A stretch of 58,269 nt of DNA from Acidimicrobiia bacterium (GCA_947476745.1 CANJRG010000012.1:84256-142524), one strand, 5' to 3'. Shown: positions 1 to 8,169, counted from the stretch's first letter. Notes: generated by a model not told the origin, from the letters alone. Numbers and translations are program-made.

Positions 1-504
1 GCCTCCGATGCTCTCGACCATTGCCGGCAAGGTCAACAGCGTCCGAAGCGGACCGCCGTTGCCCACGAATGACCGGGCGAACACCACCCACGACACCGCC
101 TGCTCGGCGAGATCGATGGCCCCGGTCGGGGGCAGCTTGGCATCGAGCTCCGCCACGGTGAGCAGGTCGAGCTTGGGATCGCCGACTCCTGCCAGGACCC
201 GCAACGGGGTGCCCTGGGTGAACCCGAACTCCATCCAGGTGGGCTCCTCGCCCTTGGCCCGTCGGATCGCGATGCCGTGGGACACCTCGAGCACCAAGCG
301 GTCGCCGCTGTCGAGGTTCCACACCAGGTTCCCGCGTCGGCGCTTCACTGCGCTGACCTTGGCGCCATCGACCCGACCCAGGTCCGCGGCAGTGACCCCC
401 GCCATCAGGCGGTCGTCCTGCACGATGACGGCCTTGAGCTTGCGACCGCCGACCTCTCGTTCGGTCTCACGGCGTAGGGTCTCGATCTCAGGTAGCTCGA
501 GCAT
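1..504 (-). CDS. Divergent Fpg/MutM-like protein (3' end outside window)
   Basis: The first 168 residues of a formamidopyrimidine-DNA glycosylase-like protein are visible; the rest lies beyond the window edge. The N-terminus reads MLELPEIETLRR, against MPELPE[VI]ET in active Fpg. The Schiff-base nucleophile Pro2 is therefore Leu, while Glu3 and Glu6 are kept. The beta-strand that normally carries RRGK (Lys57) reads KRRRGNLVWNL, so Lys57 appears replaced by Asn. The usual HLGM segment is replaced by LEVSHG. The ATG lies 17 nt inside the 3' end of rnc, which suggests translational coupling in the same operon. From family knowledge this fold binds damaged DNA. Loss of Pro2 and Lys57 suggests a non-catalytic or altered role, which is inference. 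It may be a conserved paralogue rather than a decayed gene, since the frame is fully open. Confidence 0.75.
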   Translation of the reverse strand, partial: MLELPEIETLRRETEREVGGRKLKAVIVQDDRLMAGVTAADLGRVDGAKVSAVKRRRGNLVWNLDSGDRLVLEVSHGIAIRRAKGEEPTWMEFGFTQGTPLRVLAGVGDPKLDLLTVAELDAKLPPTGAIDLAEQAVSWVVFARSFVGNGGPLRTLLTLPAMVESIGG

Positions 505-1237
505 CGACGTCCGTTCTCTCTCCGCGATCGCGGACAAGCTGCGCCCAGGCATCCCGGGCGGCGGCCTGCTGCGCTTGTTTCTTCGATTTACCGATTCCGG
601 TACCCATGGCGTCCTCGCCGACGAGGACCTCCGCCACGAAGTCCTTATCGTGATCCGGACCGTCTTCGGTCATCACGTAGCGGAGCGTGCTGCCGGAGGT
701 CTGCGCCACCAGCTCCTGCAGCCGGGTCTTGAAGTCCGCGACGTCGCGTCCTTCCGCTGCCCGAACGACGCGATCCTCGACCAGACGCAGGACCACCGCC
801 CGCGCCGCTTCCCAGCCGGCGTCCACGTAGACCGCGCCGATCACCGCTTCGACCACATCGGCCAGAATCGAGGGCTTTGCCCGACCACCGGTGCCCTCCT
901 CGCCGCGGCCCAGCAGCAAGTAGGAACCGAGGTTCAACTCAGCGCCCATCACGGCGAGACTCGCCGCGCTGACGACTGCAGCCCGCATCTTGGCCAGGGC
1001 GCCCTCGGGCAGATCCGGGTAGTGGCGGTAGGCGAAGTCGGTGACCGCAAGGCCGAGCACGGAATCGCCGAGGAACTCCAGCCGCTCGTTGGACGGCCCG
1101 CTGTGCTCCGCACACCACGAACGGTGCCGGAACGCCTGCTCGAGGATCGACCGGTTGCCGAATCGATGGCCGAGCCGGTCACCGAGCGCCTCGAGGTCCG
1201 TCGACGCAACCGCGCTCTCAGCCGATGCGTCCGACAA
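488..1237 (-). CDS. rnc: Ribonuclease III
   Basis: This is a double-strand-specific endoribonuclease that processes rRNA precursors and structured mRNAs in the cytoplasm. The RNase III signature NERLEFLGDSVLG is present, with the second acidic cluster DVVEAVIGAVYVDAG. A C-terminal dsRNA-binding domain of about 70 residues ends in GIGKSKKQAQQAAARDAW. The length is about 249 residues, normal for the family. The start is uncertain: there is no ATG or GTG just before the conserved region. I chose a TTG that overlaps the end of acpP by 20 nt, which fits coupled translation. It sits in the plsX-acpP-rnc order common in bacteria. Confidence 0.93.
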   Translation of the reverse strand: MSDASAESAVASTDLEALGDRLGHRFGNRSILEQAFRHRSWCAEHSGPSNERLEFLGDSVLGLAVTDFAYRHYPDLPEGALAKMRAAVVSAASLAVMGAELNLGSYLLLGRGEEGTGGRAKPSILADVVEAVIGAVYVDAGWEAARAVVLRLVEDRVVRAAEGRDVADFKTRLQELVAQTSGSTLRYVMTEDGPDHDKDFVAEVLVGEDAMGTGIGKSKKQAQQAAARDAWAQLVRDRGERTDVDARAT

Positions 1238-1475
1238 CGTAGTCGACGGCGTCGCGCACGGTCTTGAGGTCCTCAAGATCGTCGTCCTCGATCCGGAACC
1301 CCACGGTGCGCTCCGACAGCTCTTCTTCAATGGCCTCGACCAGCTCGATGAGCGCCAGCGAATCGGCATCGAGGTCGTCACGGAAGGACGCGCCCTCCTC
1401 GATGGCATCGGGTTCGATCTCGAGGATGTCGGCCAAGCGGTCGCGGACGATGGCGAACACCTCCGCCCGCGACAC
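1218..1475 (-). CDS. acpP: Acyl carrier protein
   Basis: This small acidic carrier holds growing acyl chains on a 4'-phosphopantetheine arm. The attachment motif DLDADSLALIELV is present, with the modified Ser in DSL, followed by the acidic recognition helix EAIEEELSE. The GTG start was chosen because AAGGA lies just upstream and because it gives 85 residues, close to the usual 75-85. The frame stays open upstream to another GTG near 1541. The gene lies between plsX and rnc. The insert FRIEDDDLEDLKTVRD near the C-terminus is typical of actinobacterial ACPs. Confidence 0.93.
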   Translation of the reverse strand: MSRAEVFAIVRDRLADILEIEPDAIEEGASFRDDLDADSLALIELVEAIEEELSERTVGFRIEDDDLEDLKTVRDAVDYVVGRIG

Positions 1476-1585
1476 GGGTCCTTGGGTCAAGTGAGTCTCG
1501 GCAGGCACACACAGCTCCGTTTCTGGTCCGCTCGGCGACACCGGACCGGATTGCCGCAGTGGCCGACCGGAATGGCGCTGCTCGA

Positions 1586-2674
1586 TCAGAGCCGGCTGAT
1601 ACTAATCGTCATCGCCCGCGTCGCCGGGCGTTCCCCTGCGGAGGACGCCATGTTCGTGAGGACGCCGACCGCGTCGGCGAGCACCATCTCCTGGGCCAGC
1701 GTGACGGCATTGCACAAGGCCTGGGCCGAGGACGAACCGTGGCTGATGATGCACACCCCGCGGACACCGAGCAACATGCCGCCCCCGGCGTTCTCGGGAT
1801 CGAGCTCGGCATGGAGCCGGCGGGCGGCCGCCAGCACCCGCACATCACCCTCGGCCAGCAGCTCCATCGTCCTCACCATGCCGATCAGCGCTCCTTCGAG
1901 CGACTTGAGCGCCACGTTGCCGGTGAACCCGTCCGCCACCGCCACGTCGACCTCGGTCGACATCAGATCGCGGCCCTCGACATTGCCGATGAACTGCGCG
2001 CCGGGTGCCGACAACCAGGCCTCGTCGGCGGTCATCAGCCGTTGGGTCTCCTTGACCAGCTGGTTGCCCTTTGCCGATTCCTCGCCGATCGACAGCAAAC
2101 CGATGCGGGGCACTGCAGTGCCGAAGCGCAGCCGGGAATACACCGCACCCATCTGGCCGAACTGCACCAGCCAGTCGGGCTGACAGTCCGCATTGGCGCC
2201 GGCGTCGAGCAACACCGTGGGCACCCCGCCGGGGGTGGCGACGGGAATGGCGATGGCCGGTCGGGAGATCCCCCGGATACGGCCCATGCGGAGCAGCGCA
2301 GCGGCCATGGCGGCGCCGGTGTTGCCCGCGCTGACCATCGCCGAAGCCCGGCCGTCGCGCACCGCCTCGGCGCAGCGGACCATCGAGGAGTCCTTCAGCC
2401 GCCGTACGGACGAACCGGGGTCGGCGTCCATGGCGATGACCTCGCTCGCCGCCACGACCGGGACCTCGCCGGTGTCCCCGAGTTCATCGGGTCGGCCGAC
2501 GAGGACGACCGGGACGCCCGCATCGAACGCCAGGCGAGCACCGGCGACGATGGCGCCGGGCGCGTCGTCGCCTCCCATCGCGTCGATCGCGATGGGCAGA
2601 TGCCCGACACGTGCCGACAGCTCCGCAAGCGCAGGGCTGAGCTCGGCGTAGGTCTGGACGGTGCCGGTACTCAC
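1586..2674 (-). CDS. plsX: Phosphate acyltransferase PlsX
   Basis: PlsX makes acyl-phosphate from acyl-ACP and orthophosphate, the first step of phospholipid synthesis by the PlsX/PlsY route. It is a peripheral membrane enzyme. The N-terminal signature IAIDAMGGDDAPGAIV is clear, and later blocks GNTGAAMAAAL, LDAGANADCQP and DGFTGNVALKSLEG are characteristic. The GTG start just after the rpmF stop gives 362 residues. This leaves a 23-residue N-terminal extension before the conserved core, so a later start cannot be excluded. It follows rpmF by 34 nt, the classic rpmF-plsX pairing. Confidence 0.93.
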   Translation of the reverse strand: MSTGTVQTYAELSPALAELSARVGHLPIAIDAMGGDDAPGAIVAGARLAFDAGVPVVLVGRPDELGDTGEVPVVAASEVIAMDADPGSSVRRLKDSSMVRCAEAVRDGRASAMVSAGNTGAAMAAALLRMGRIRGISRPAIAIPVATPGGVPTVLLDAGANADCQPDWLVQFGQMGAVYSRLRFGTAVPRIGLLSIGEESAKGNQLVKETQRLMTADEAWLSAPGAQFIGNVEGRDLMSTEVDVAVADGFTGNVALKSLEGALIGMVRTMELLAEGDVRVLAAARRLHAELDPENAGGGMLLGVRGVCIISHGSSSAQALCNAVTLAQEMVLADAVGVLTNMASSAGERPATRAMTISISRL

Positions 2675-2708
2675 CGGTTCGGGCCGCAGCTGGTCAGCGG
2701 ATCGACGA

Positions 2709-2888
2709 TCAGCTGATCTCGATGGCCTGGCGGCCGCCGTACCAGCCACAGGAGCGGCACACCACGTGTGGCGTCTTGGCGGATCCACAGCGCGGGCACA
2801 CGCTCCGGGCCGGCAGGCCGAGCTTCCACGCCGCAGCACGACGGCTGCGGGTCTTGGCCTTGGAGGTTTTTTTCTTTGGGACGGGCAT
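2709..2888 (-). CDS. rpmF: 50S ribosomal protein L32
   Basis: A 59-residue basic protein starts MPVPKKKTSKAKTRSRRA and continues with the L32 core KLGLPARSVCPRCGS and HVVCRSCGWYGGRQ. Two CxxC knuckles (CPRC and CRSC) mark the zinc-binding form of L32. It is a structural protein of the large ribosomal subunit. The neighbours agree: YceD upstream and PlsX downstream, as in most bacteria. Its short length makes it easy to miss. Confidence 0.96.
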   Translation of the reverse strand: MPVPKKKTSKAKTRSRRAAAWKLGLPARSVCPRCGSAKTPHVVCRSCGWYGGRQAIEIS

Positions 2889-2982
2889 GACGTCGATCCT
2901 CGTACGCGGTCAGCGGACCCGATCGGGCGGGCTCGAGCGAATTATCATAGCCCGGTCGGGGCCTCATGGCGATCTCGTGTTG

Positions 2983-3546
2983 TCAACGGTCGAGTTTGAG
3001 TTGGTCCAAGGCCGCCCAGCGGGGGTCCCGGGGTGGCTCGGTCCAGTCGGGTTCTGGCCCGGCATCGTGGTCCCGGCCGATATCGGCCGCCACGTCCTCG
3101 GACGGGCCGGGCGCGGCCGAGAACCGCTCCGGGGCCGGGCCCGGGCACTCGTCGCGGCACAACGGCGCCAGCGGCAACGACAGCAGCACGGAATCTCGTA
3201 CCAGCGGCACGACGTCGATGTGCTCAGAGACCAGCGGATAGGTCTCGCCCTCGGTCGGGCGTGGCTCGAAGATCTCCCGGATGGTCGCCACGACCGGCTG
3301 CTCGAAGGGCTCGAGGCAGCGCCGACAGGCGCACGTCGCCACCGTTCGGACCAAGCCGGTGGCGACCACCGCCGTACCCGTGGCCTCGAGCACGAGGTCT
3401 ATCACGATCTCGGTGTCGGCCGGCACCGCCGCATCACCGACCCGCAGCTCGTCGAGCCGCGCCGAGCGCTGCAGCGGGTGCTGCACCCCGGCCCGCCGCA
3501 GCACCTGGGCCACGCTGATGAGGATGGACTCTCGCTGCCCGGTCAC
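2983..3546 (-). CDS. yceD: YceD/DUF177 family protein
   Basis: A 187-residue member of the YceD (DUF177) family, encoded next to rpmF in most bacteria and linked to 23S rRNA or large-subunit maturation. Two cysteine pairs are visible, CACRRC in the middle and a CRDEC segment later, both common in the family. The GTG start was chosen because a strong GGAGG lies 7 nt upstream; the open frame extends further but without conserved sequence. The C-terminus ends in DPRWAALDQLKLDR, a typical YceD ending. The rpmF start is 94 nt downstream. Confidence 0.88.
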   Translation of the reverse strand: MTGQRESILISVAQVLRRAGVQHPLQRSARLDELRVGDAAVPADTEIVIDLVLEATGTAVVATGLVRTVATCACRRCLEPFEQPVVATIREIFEPRPTEGETYPLVSEHIDVVPLVRDSVLLSLPLAPLCRDECPGPAPERFSAAPGPSEDVAADIGRDHDAGPEPDWTEPPRDPRWAALDQLKLDR

Positions 3547-3619
3547 AATGAGGCCTCCGTGGTGGTAGGGCGACGCCGGACGAATCGCAGTGTCGCACCG
3601 GCGACGGCCGGGCCGACGA

Positions 3620-4231
3620 TCAGCTCTGGTCCTGGTCGAAGAACCCGGCGGGCTCGTCGCCCAAGGCGCTCTTGCGCGGGTCGTCGTCGTCATCGGCGAA
3701 CGGATCGGTCGCCCGGCTCGAGCTGAGCTGCAGCTTCTCTCGACCCTGGGCCACCAACTTCATGGTCCGTTCCAGCACGATCTCGAAGCTTCCCAGCTTC
3801 TTGTCGCAGTAATCCTCGCACTCGAGGCGCATCCGGCGGGCGTCACCTTCGGCTGCGTCGATCAGGGCACGAGCGCGAGACTCCGCGGCACGGACGACCT
3901 CGGTGCGCTGCACCATCTGCTCGGCACGCGCCCGGGCCCGAGTGACCAGTTCCTCACCGTCGGCGCGGGCCTTGGCCAGGAACTCGGTACGTTCCTTCAG
4001 CAACCAGCGCGACTCGCGCAGCTCGTCGGGAAAATGGTCGAGCGCCTGGTCGAGCAAGAGCAGGATCTCTTCCCGGTTGATCATCGCCGAGGTTGACAGC
4101 GGAACCGGGCGGGCGGCCTCGATCAGGTCACGAACCCGGTGCAGGAGCTGCTCGGCCTCGGTCTTCGGCGCCTCGCCGATGTCGCCGAGCGGGTCCTTGT
4201 CGCGGTAGTGCTCGAAGTCGTTGTCGGTCAC
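3620..4231 (-). CDS. SepIVA/DivIVA-like coiled-coil protein
   Basis: A 203-residue soluble protein rich in Ala, Arg and Glu, with a long predicted coiled coil (roughly residues 75-165, for example AEQMVQRTEVVRAAESRARAL) and an acidic tail containing DDDDD. No transmembrane segment is seen. In mycobacteria the gene between coaD and yceD is sepIVA, a DivIVA-domain septation factor; the position and architecture match here. The assignment rests on synteny and coiled-coil form rather than a catalytic motif. The GTG start overlaps the coaD stop as GTGA, which shows tight coupling. Confidence 0.75.
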   Translation of the reverse strand: MTDNDFEHYRDKDPLGDIGEAPKTEAEQLLHRVRDLIEAARPVPLSTSAMINREEILLLLDQALDHFPDELRESRWLLKERTEFLAKARADGEELVTRARARAEQMVQRTEVVRAAESRARALIDAAEGDARRMRLECEDYCDKKLGSFEIVLERTMKLVAQGREKLQLSSSRATDPFADDDDDPRKSALGDEPAGFFDQDQS

Positions 4232-4734
4232 GTCGATCCACGTCCAGGTTCAGCCGGCGTTCCGAACGCCTCCGCCAAGGCCTGGGCCACCGGTAGCGGC
4301 ACCATCGACGCCACACTACCCCCCATACGGGCGATCTCCCGGATGAGGCTGGACGCCAGATGACCATGCTCCGCAGCGGTGGGGACGAACAGGGTGGGGA
4401 TGTTGGCCATGGCCTGGTTCATGTGCGCCATCTGTACCTCGGACTCGAAGTCCACCAACCCGCGCAGACCCTTGACGATGGCGTCCGCCCCGACGAGGGA
4501 GGCCAGTTCCACCACCAAACCCGAACCGACCGCCGTCTCGACATTGGGGAGGTGGGACACCGACTGCTCGATCAACTGTCGCCGTTGTTCGAGGCTGAAG
4601 GGGTCTGGCGCCTTGTTCGGATTGCCCACGGCGGCGACGACCACGCGGTCGAACGTGGCAGCCACGATCTCGATGATGCGGACATGGCCGTGATGAATGG
4701 GGTTGAAACTGCCCGGGACCAACGCGGTCGCCAC
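4228..4734 (-). CDS. coaD: Phosphopantetheine adenylyltransferase
   Basis: CoaD converts 4'-phosphopantetheine and ATP to dephospho-CoA, the penultimate step of CoA synthesis. The nucleotidyltransferase motif appears as PGSFNPIHHGH, followed by VAAVGNPNK and a C-terminal ASSLIRE segment that corresponds to the family SST/SSSLV-RE motif. The GTG at 4734 was preferred over the one at 4743 because AGGAG lies 8 nt upstream of it. The product is 168 residues, close to the usual 160. It partly overlaps the operon spacer after rsmD, whose stop is at 4740. Confidence 0.93.
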   Translation of the reverse strand: MATALVPGSFNPIHHGHVRIIEIVAATFDRVVVAAVGNPNKAPDPFSLEQRRQLIEQSVSHLPNVETAVGSGLVVELASLVGADAIVKGLRGLVDFESEVQMAHMNQAMANIPTLFVPTAAEHGHLASSLIREIARMGGSVASMVPLPVAQALAEAFGTPAEPGRGST

Positions 4735-4739
4735 GGTGC

Positions 4740-5288
4740 TCACTCCTGTTCGGCGGAAACGGTTTCGGCAGGACCTCCCCGCCGAGCGAGGACGACCACC
4801 GTAGACCCGTACCGCTTGCTGCGGACGATTTCCCATCCTTCGGCTACGCCCACCTCGCGGTCGCTCTCGAGCACCGCCCAGGCCGCCGGCAGCCCGACGA
4901 GCAGGTCGTGCCAGCCGTCGAACCGGTAGGGCGGATCGCAGAAGGCCACGTCGAACCGCTCGCCACCGAACCACGGCGCCGTCGCATCACCACCCCGTAC
5001 GGTGGCCCGGTCGTGGAAGCCGGTTGTCCGGAGGTTCTCGACGATCACCCGCCGGGCTGCCGCGTCGTGGTCGACGAAGACGGCCTCGGCGGCCCCGCGC
5101 GACAACGCCTCCACCCCCAACGCACCCGAACCCGCGAACAGGTCGACCACCCGAGCCCCGTGCAGGTCGAACTGGCTGCCGAGCGCGTTGAACATCGCCT
5201 CGCGGACTCGGTCGGAGGTCGGACGGGTGGCCGAACCCTTGGGTGCGCGCAGCGGTCGGCCTCGGGCCTCTCCGGCGATGACACGCAT
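4740..5288 (-). CDS. rsmD: 16S rRNA (guanine966-N2)-methyltransferase RsmD
   Basis: RsmD methylates G966 of 16S rRNA using S-adenosylmethionine. The sequence begins MRVIAGEARGR and continues to TRPTSDRVREAMFNAL. The SAM-binding motif is VVDLFAGSGALGVEALSRGA, and the catalytic NPPY-type motif is FCDPPYRF. The length of 182 residues is normal. A TACCGT box ending 8 nt before the ATG suggests a leaderless transcript. It heads the operon that runs into coaD. Confidence 0.93.
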   Translation of the reverse strand: MRVIAGEARGRPLRAPKGSATRPTSDRVREAMFNALGSQFDLHGARVVDLFAGSGALGVEALSRGAAEAVFVDHDAAARRVIVENLRTTGFHDRATVRGGDATAPWFGGERFDVAFCDPPYRFDGWHDLLVGLPAAWAVLESDREVGVAEGWEIVRSKRYGSTVVVLARRGGPAETVSAEQE

Positions 5289-5336
5289 GGCCGGTAACGG
5301 TACAGGCCGATCGGGACACCGGTCCGACCGTGGCGG

Positions 5337-5342
5337 TAGCGT
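5337..5342 (+). promoter_or_regulatory. -10 box for leaderless zinc-ribbon gene
   Basis: TAGCGT ends 6 nt before the GTG at 5349. At that distance transcription would begin at or next to the start codon. Confidence 0.5.
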
Positions 5343-5348
5343 CCGGAC

Positions 5349-5513
5349 GTGGCCATTCCGAGCGTCATCACCTGTATCGACTGCGGTGGACCGTGCACCC
5401 TGCTGTCCCTCGAGCCGGAATCGGGGTGGCACGCCGGCGACAACCTGGTGTACCGGTGTCGCGACTGCCGCGACCGGTGGGACATCGAGGTCCACGAGGA
5501 CGACCTGGCCTGA
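5349..5513 (+). CDS. Small zinc-ribbon protein, 54 aa
   Basis: A 54-residue protein with two cysteine knuckles: TCIDCGGPC near the N-terminus and YRCRDCRDRW about 25 residues later. Between them lies a WHAGDNLVY segment, and the C-terminus is acidic (EVHEDDLA). The spacing is that of a single zinc ribbon. No known family could be named. Support for a real gene is the paired CxxC pattern, a TAGCGT box 6 nt upstream, and its position in the gap between divergent rsmD and convergent recG. The function is unknown; nucleic-acid or protein binding would be usual for such ribbons. Confidence 0.7.
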   Translation: MAIPSVITCIDCGGPCTLLSLEPESGWHAGDNLVYRCRDCRDRWDIEVHEDDLA

Positions 5514-5563
5514 CCGCGACGGGTGGCGGCGGCGCCTGAGCGACCCGTCACCGGGTCAGTCCG

Positions 5564-7744
5564 TCAGCTCTTGAGCAGGAAAGCGGTGTCGGCCTCGCCG
5601 AGCACCGTGCGGACCTCGTCGTCGAGCAACGGGTGGGCCTGCAGCGTTCCCCGGTCGTCGACCAGCTCGAGGGCCACCTGACGAGCCACGGCGACCAGCT
5701 CGCGATCCCGGCGCAGCGACGCCAGCTTCAGGTCGTTGCGACCCTTCTGGCGTTCGCCCATCAGCGTGCCCTCGCCACGAAGGTCGAGGTCGACCTCGGC
5801 GAGCTCGAACCCGTCGGTGCTGCGCACGAGGGCGGCCAGACGCTCCCCCGCCACCGCCTGGGCCCCCTCGGGGTCCTCGAGGTGGGACACCAGGAAGCAG
5901 GTGCTGCGATGGCGTCCACGCCCGACCCGACCCCGCAGCTGGTGCAACTGGGCGATCCCGAAGCGATCGGCGTCGAGGATCACAATCACCGTGGCGTTGG
6001 GGACGTCGACCCCGACCTCGATGACCGTGGTGGCCACCAGCACATCGAGCTCGCCCCGACGGAACGCTTCCATGACCACGTCCTTCTCGGCGGAGGCGAG
6101 CCGGCCGTGCAGCAACCCGAGCCGCAACCCTGCCAACTCTTCCTCGCCGAGACGGGCGAAGGTGGCCTCGGCGGAGGAGACCTCGAGCTTGTCGCTGTCC
6201 TCGACCAGCGGGGTCACCACGTAGGCCTGGTGCCCCTCGGCGACCTGGTTGCGTACGGTGGCCCACGCCTCGGCCTCCTCGACGACGTCGCGTGCCCAGA
6301 CGGTGTCGATCGGGGTCCGGCCCGGCGGCAGCTCGTCGAGGACCGAGACATCGAGATCGCCGTACACCGTCATGGCCGCTGTCCGCGGGATCGGCGTCGC
6401 CGTCATGACCAACACATCGGGTACGACCCCGTCCCGGTTGCGGTCCCGCAGGGCGGCGCGTTGCTCGACTCCGAACCGGTGCTGCTCATCGATGACCACC
6501 GCCCCGAGGCGGGCGAAGTCAACGCCCTCCTGGATGAGCGCGTGGGTCCCCACCAGCAGATCGATCCCACCCTCGGCCAACGCCCCTAGGATCCTGCGCC
6601 GGTCCGCGGCTCCGGTGCGATGGGTCAACAGCTCGACCCGCAGCGGTCGTTCACCCAGTAACGAGGCCGGGTCAGGCACCGTCAGCTCGGCCACCAACCG
6701 GCGCACACCAACCCCGTGCTGTTCGGCGAGAACCTCGGTCGGGGCCATGAGCGCGCCCTGATAACCGCCCTGCACCGCCATGACCAGGGTCGCAACGGCG
6801 ACCAGGGTCTTGCCCGACCCGACGTCGCCCTGCAACAGGCGATGCATCGGCAGCGGCCGGGCCAGGTCGGCCGCGATCTCCTCGATCACCCGGTGCTGCG
6901 CCCCCGTGAGCGGGAACGGCAGGGCACCCAGGAACCCCTCCAGCAGCGGCCCGGCGACCTGGTGGGCGATGCCCTGGGCGGCATGTTCGAGCTGCCGCTT
7001 CCGCTGGACCAGCGCGAGCTGGACCCGAAGCAGCTCGTCGAAGGCCAGTCGCCGACGGGCCAACTGCATCGCCGCCATGGATTCGGGGGCGTGGATCGCC
7101 CGCAACGCCTCGCCACGTCCGGCGAGCGCGAGGCGCTGGCGTATCTGTGCCGGCAACGGGTCTGCGAACCCGCGCCGGCCCTCCGCCCGGCGCAGAGCCT
7201 CCTCGACGAGGTCCCCGATCTCCCACGTCGACAGCCCCGCCTTGTCCGACTGCGGGTAGATGGGGACGATGCGCCCGGTGCGGTCACCGATCAGGTCGGC
7301 GATCGGCGAGGTCATCTGCCGGGCGCCGCGGAACACATCGAGTTTGCCGTAGACCACCACCAGCGAACCCGGGGGCAGTTGGCGCTCGCGCCACGCCTGG
7401 CCGAAGAAGGTCACACCGAGCGAGGTACCCCGCCCGTCGACACAGCGCACCGTGGTCATCGCCTGGCCACGTTTGGTGCGACGGGTGGTGACCTGCTCGA
7501 CCTTGACGACGACGGTCGCCTGCTCCCCCGGTTGCAGTTCCGAGACCAGAGCTTCCCGGGTCCGGTCGACGTAACGACGTGGGTAGTGGGTGATGAGATC
7601 GAGCACCGACTCGATGCCGAGCTGCGCCAAGGCCTCGACCTTCTTCGGGCCGACGCCACGCAAAACGCCAGCAGGCATCGCTGCGAAGTCACGCAGCGTG
7701 AGCGGCGGATTGTCCCTGCCCGCGGAGTCGGGCGCCGAGGTCAT
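5564..7744 (-). CDS. recG: ATP-dependent DNA helicase RecG
   Basis: RecG is a double-strand DNA translocase that remodels stalled forks and Holliday junctions. The N-terminal wedge/OB domain spans about residues 1-190. Walker A is LLQGDVGSGKT near residue 310, motif II is the DEQH box VVIDEQHRFGVEQR, and motif III is MTATPIPRT. The RecG-specific C-terminal segments QLRGRVGRG and LRGEGTLMGERQKG are present. The length is 726 residues. The ATG at 7744 was chosen because a TAATCT box ends 8 nt upstream; an in-frame GTG at 7750 is too close to it. Confidence 0.95.
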   Translation of the reverse strand: MTSAPDSAGRDNPPLTLRDFAAMPAGVLRGVGPKKVEALAQLGIESVLDLITHYPRRYVDRTREALVSELQPGEQATVVVKVEQVTTRRTKRGQAMTTVRCVDGRGTSLGVTFFGQAWRERQLPPGSLVVVYGKLDVFRGARQMTSPIADLIGDRTGRIVPIYPQSDKAGLSTWEIGDLVEEALRRAEGRRGFADPLPAQIRQRLALAGRGEALRAIHAPESMAAMQLARRRLAFDELLRVQLALVQRKRQLEHAAQGIAHQVAGPLLEGFLGALPFPLTGAQHRVIEEIAADLARPLPMHRLLQGDVGSGKTLVAVATLVMAVQGGYQGALMAPTEVLAEQHGVGVRRLVAELTVPDPASLLGERPLRVELLTHRTGAADRRRILGALAEGGIDLLVGTHALIQEGVDFARLGAVVIDEQHRFGVEQRAALRDRNRDGVVPDVLVMTATPIPRTAAMTVYGDLDVSVLDELPPGRTPIDTVWARDVVEEAEAWATVRNQVAEGHQAYVVTPLVEDSDKLEVSSAEATFARLGEEELAGLRLGLLHGRLASAEKDVVMEAFRRGELDVLVATTVIEVGVDVPNATVIVILDADRFGIAQLHQLRGRVGRGRHRSTCFLVSHLEDPEGAQAVAGERLAALVRSTDGFELAEVDLDLRGEGTLMGERQKGRNDLKLASLRRDRELVAVARQVALELVDDRGTLQAHPLLDDEVRTVLGEADTAFLLKS

Positions 7745-7752
7745 CAGCACGA

Positions 7753-7787
7753 AGATTAGCGGGCGGTGCCGGGCGGGGGGGTAGCCT
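7753..7787. promoter_or_regulatory. Divergent leaderless promoters of recG and OB-fold gene
   Basis: TAATCT (minus strand, 7758-7753) precedes the recG ATG by 8 nt, and TAGCCT (plus strand, 7782-7787) precedes the GTG at 7795 by 7 nt. The two genes are separated by only 50 nt, so the two promoters must overlap or compete. Confidence 0.5.
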
Positions 7788-7794
7788 GCGGAGC

Positions 7795-8034
7795 GTGCAA
7801 GGGGTGATCAAGTCCTACGACCCGGGAACGAAGACCGGCAGCTTGCTGCGCGACACCGACCTCGCAGAGATCGAGCTCGGCGCCGAAGCACTCGCCGGCT
7901 CCATCCTGCGGATGGTGCGCCAGGGCCAACGTGTCGTGTTCGACCTCGACGAGCACGGCCGCGCCGTGCGGCTGAGACTGGGGTCCGAGGTCGACATGCA
8001 GACCCCGGGGCCGGTCGAGCGGCTAGCGGACTGA
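7795..8034 (+). CDS. Small cold-shock-like (OB-fold-like) protein, 79 aa
   Basis: A 79-residue protein beginning MQGVIKSYDPGTKTG. This resembles the first strands of cold-shock domains (GxVKxFxxxxGxG), and the middle part has LRQ-type VRQGQRVVFDLDEHGRA, like the last strands of that fold. The aromatic RNP motifs of true Csp proteins are absent, so RNA binding is not assured. The GTG start has a TAGCCT box 7 nt upstream, indicating leaderless expression. It is divergent from recG. The fold is inferred; the function is unknown. Confidence 0.75.
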   Translation: MQGVIKSYDPGTKTGSLLRDTDLAEIELGAEALAGSILRMVRQGQRVVFDLDEHGRAVRLRLGSEVDMQTPGPVERLAD

Positions 8035-8169
8035 CCGCGCCCCGACCCCGCACGGGAGCGGGCGGCCGACGTCCCGTGGGCGGAAGCCATGGAGGGGAAA
8101 AACGTCTTCTGGCGGGACCTGCGGCCTCGATGACAAGGTCGCATCCAGGTCGGAAATCCGGCCCGGTCC

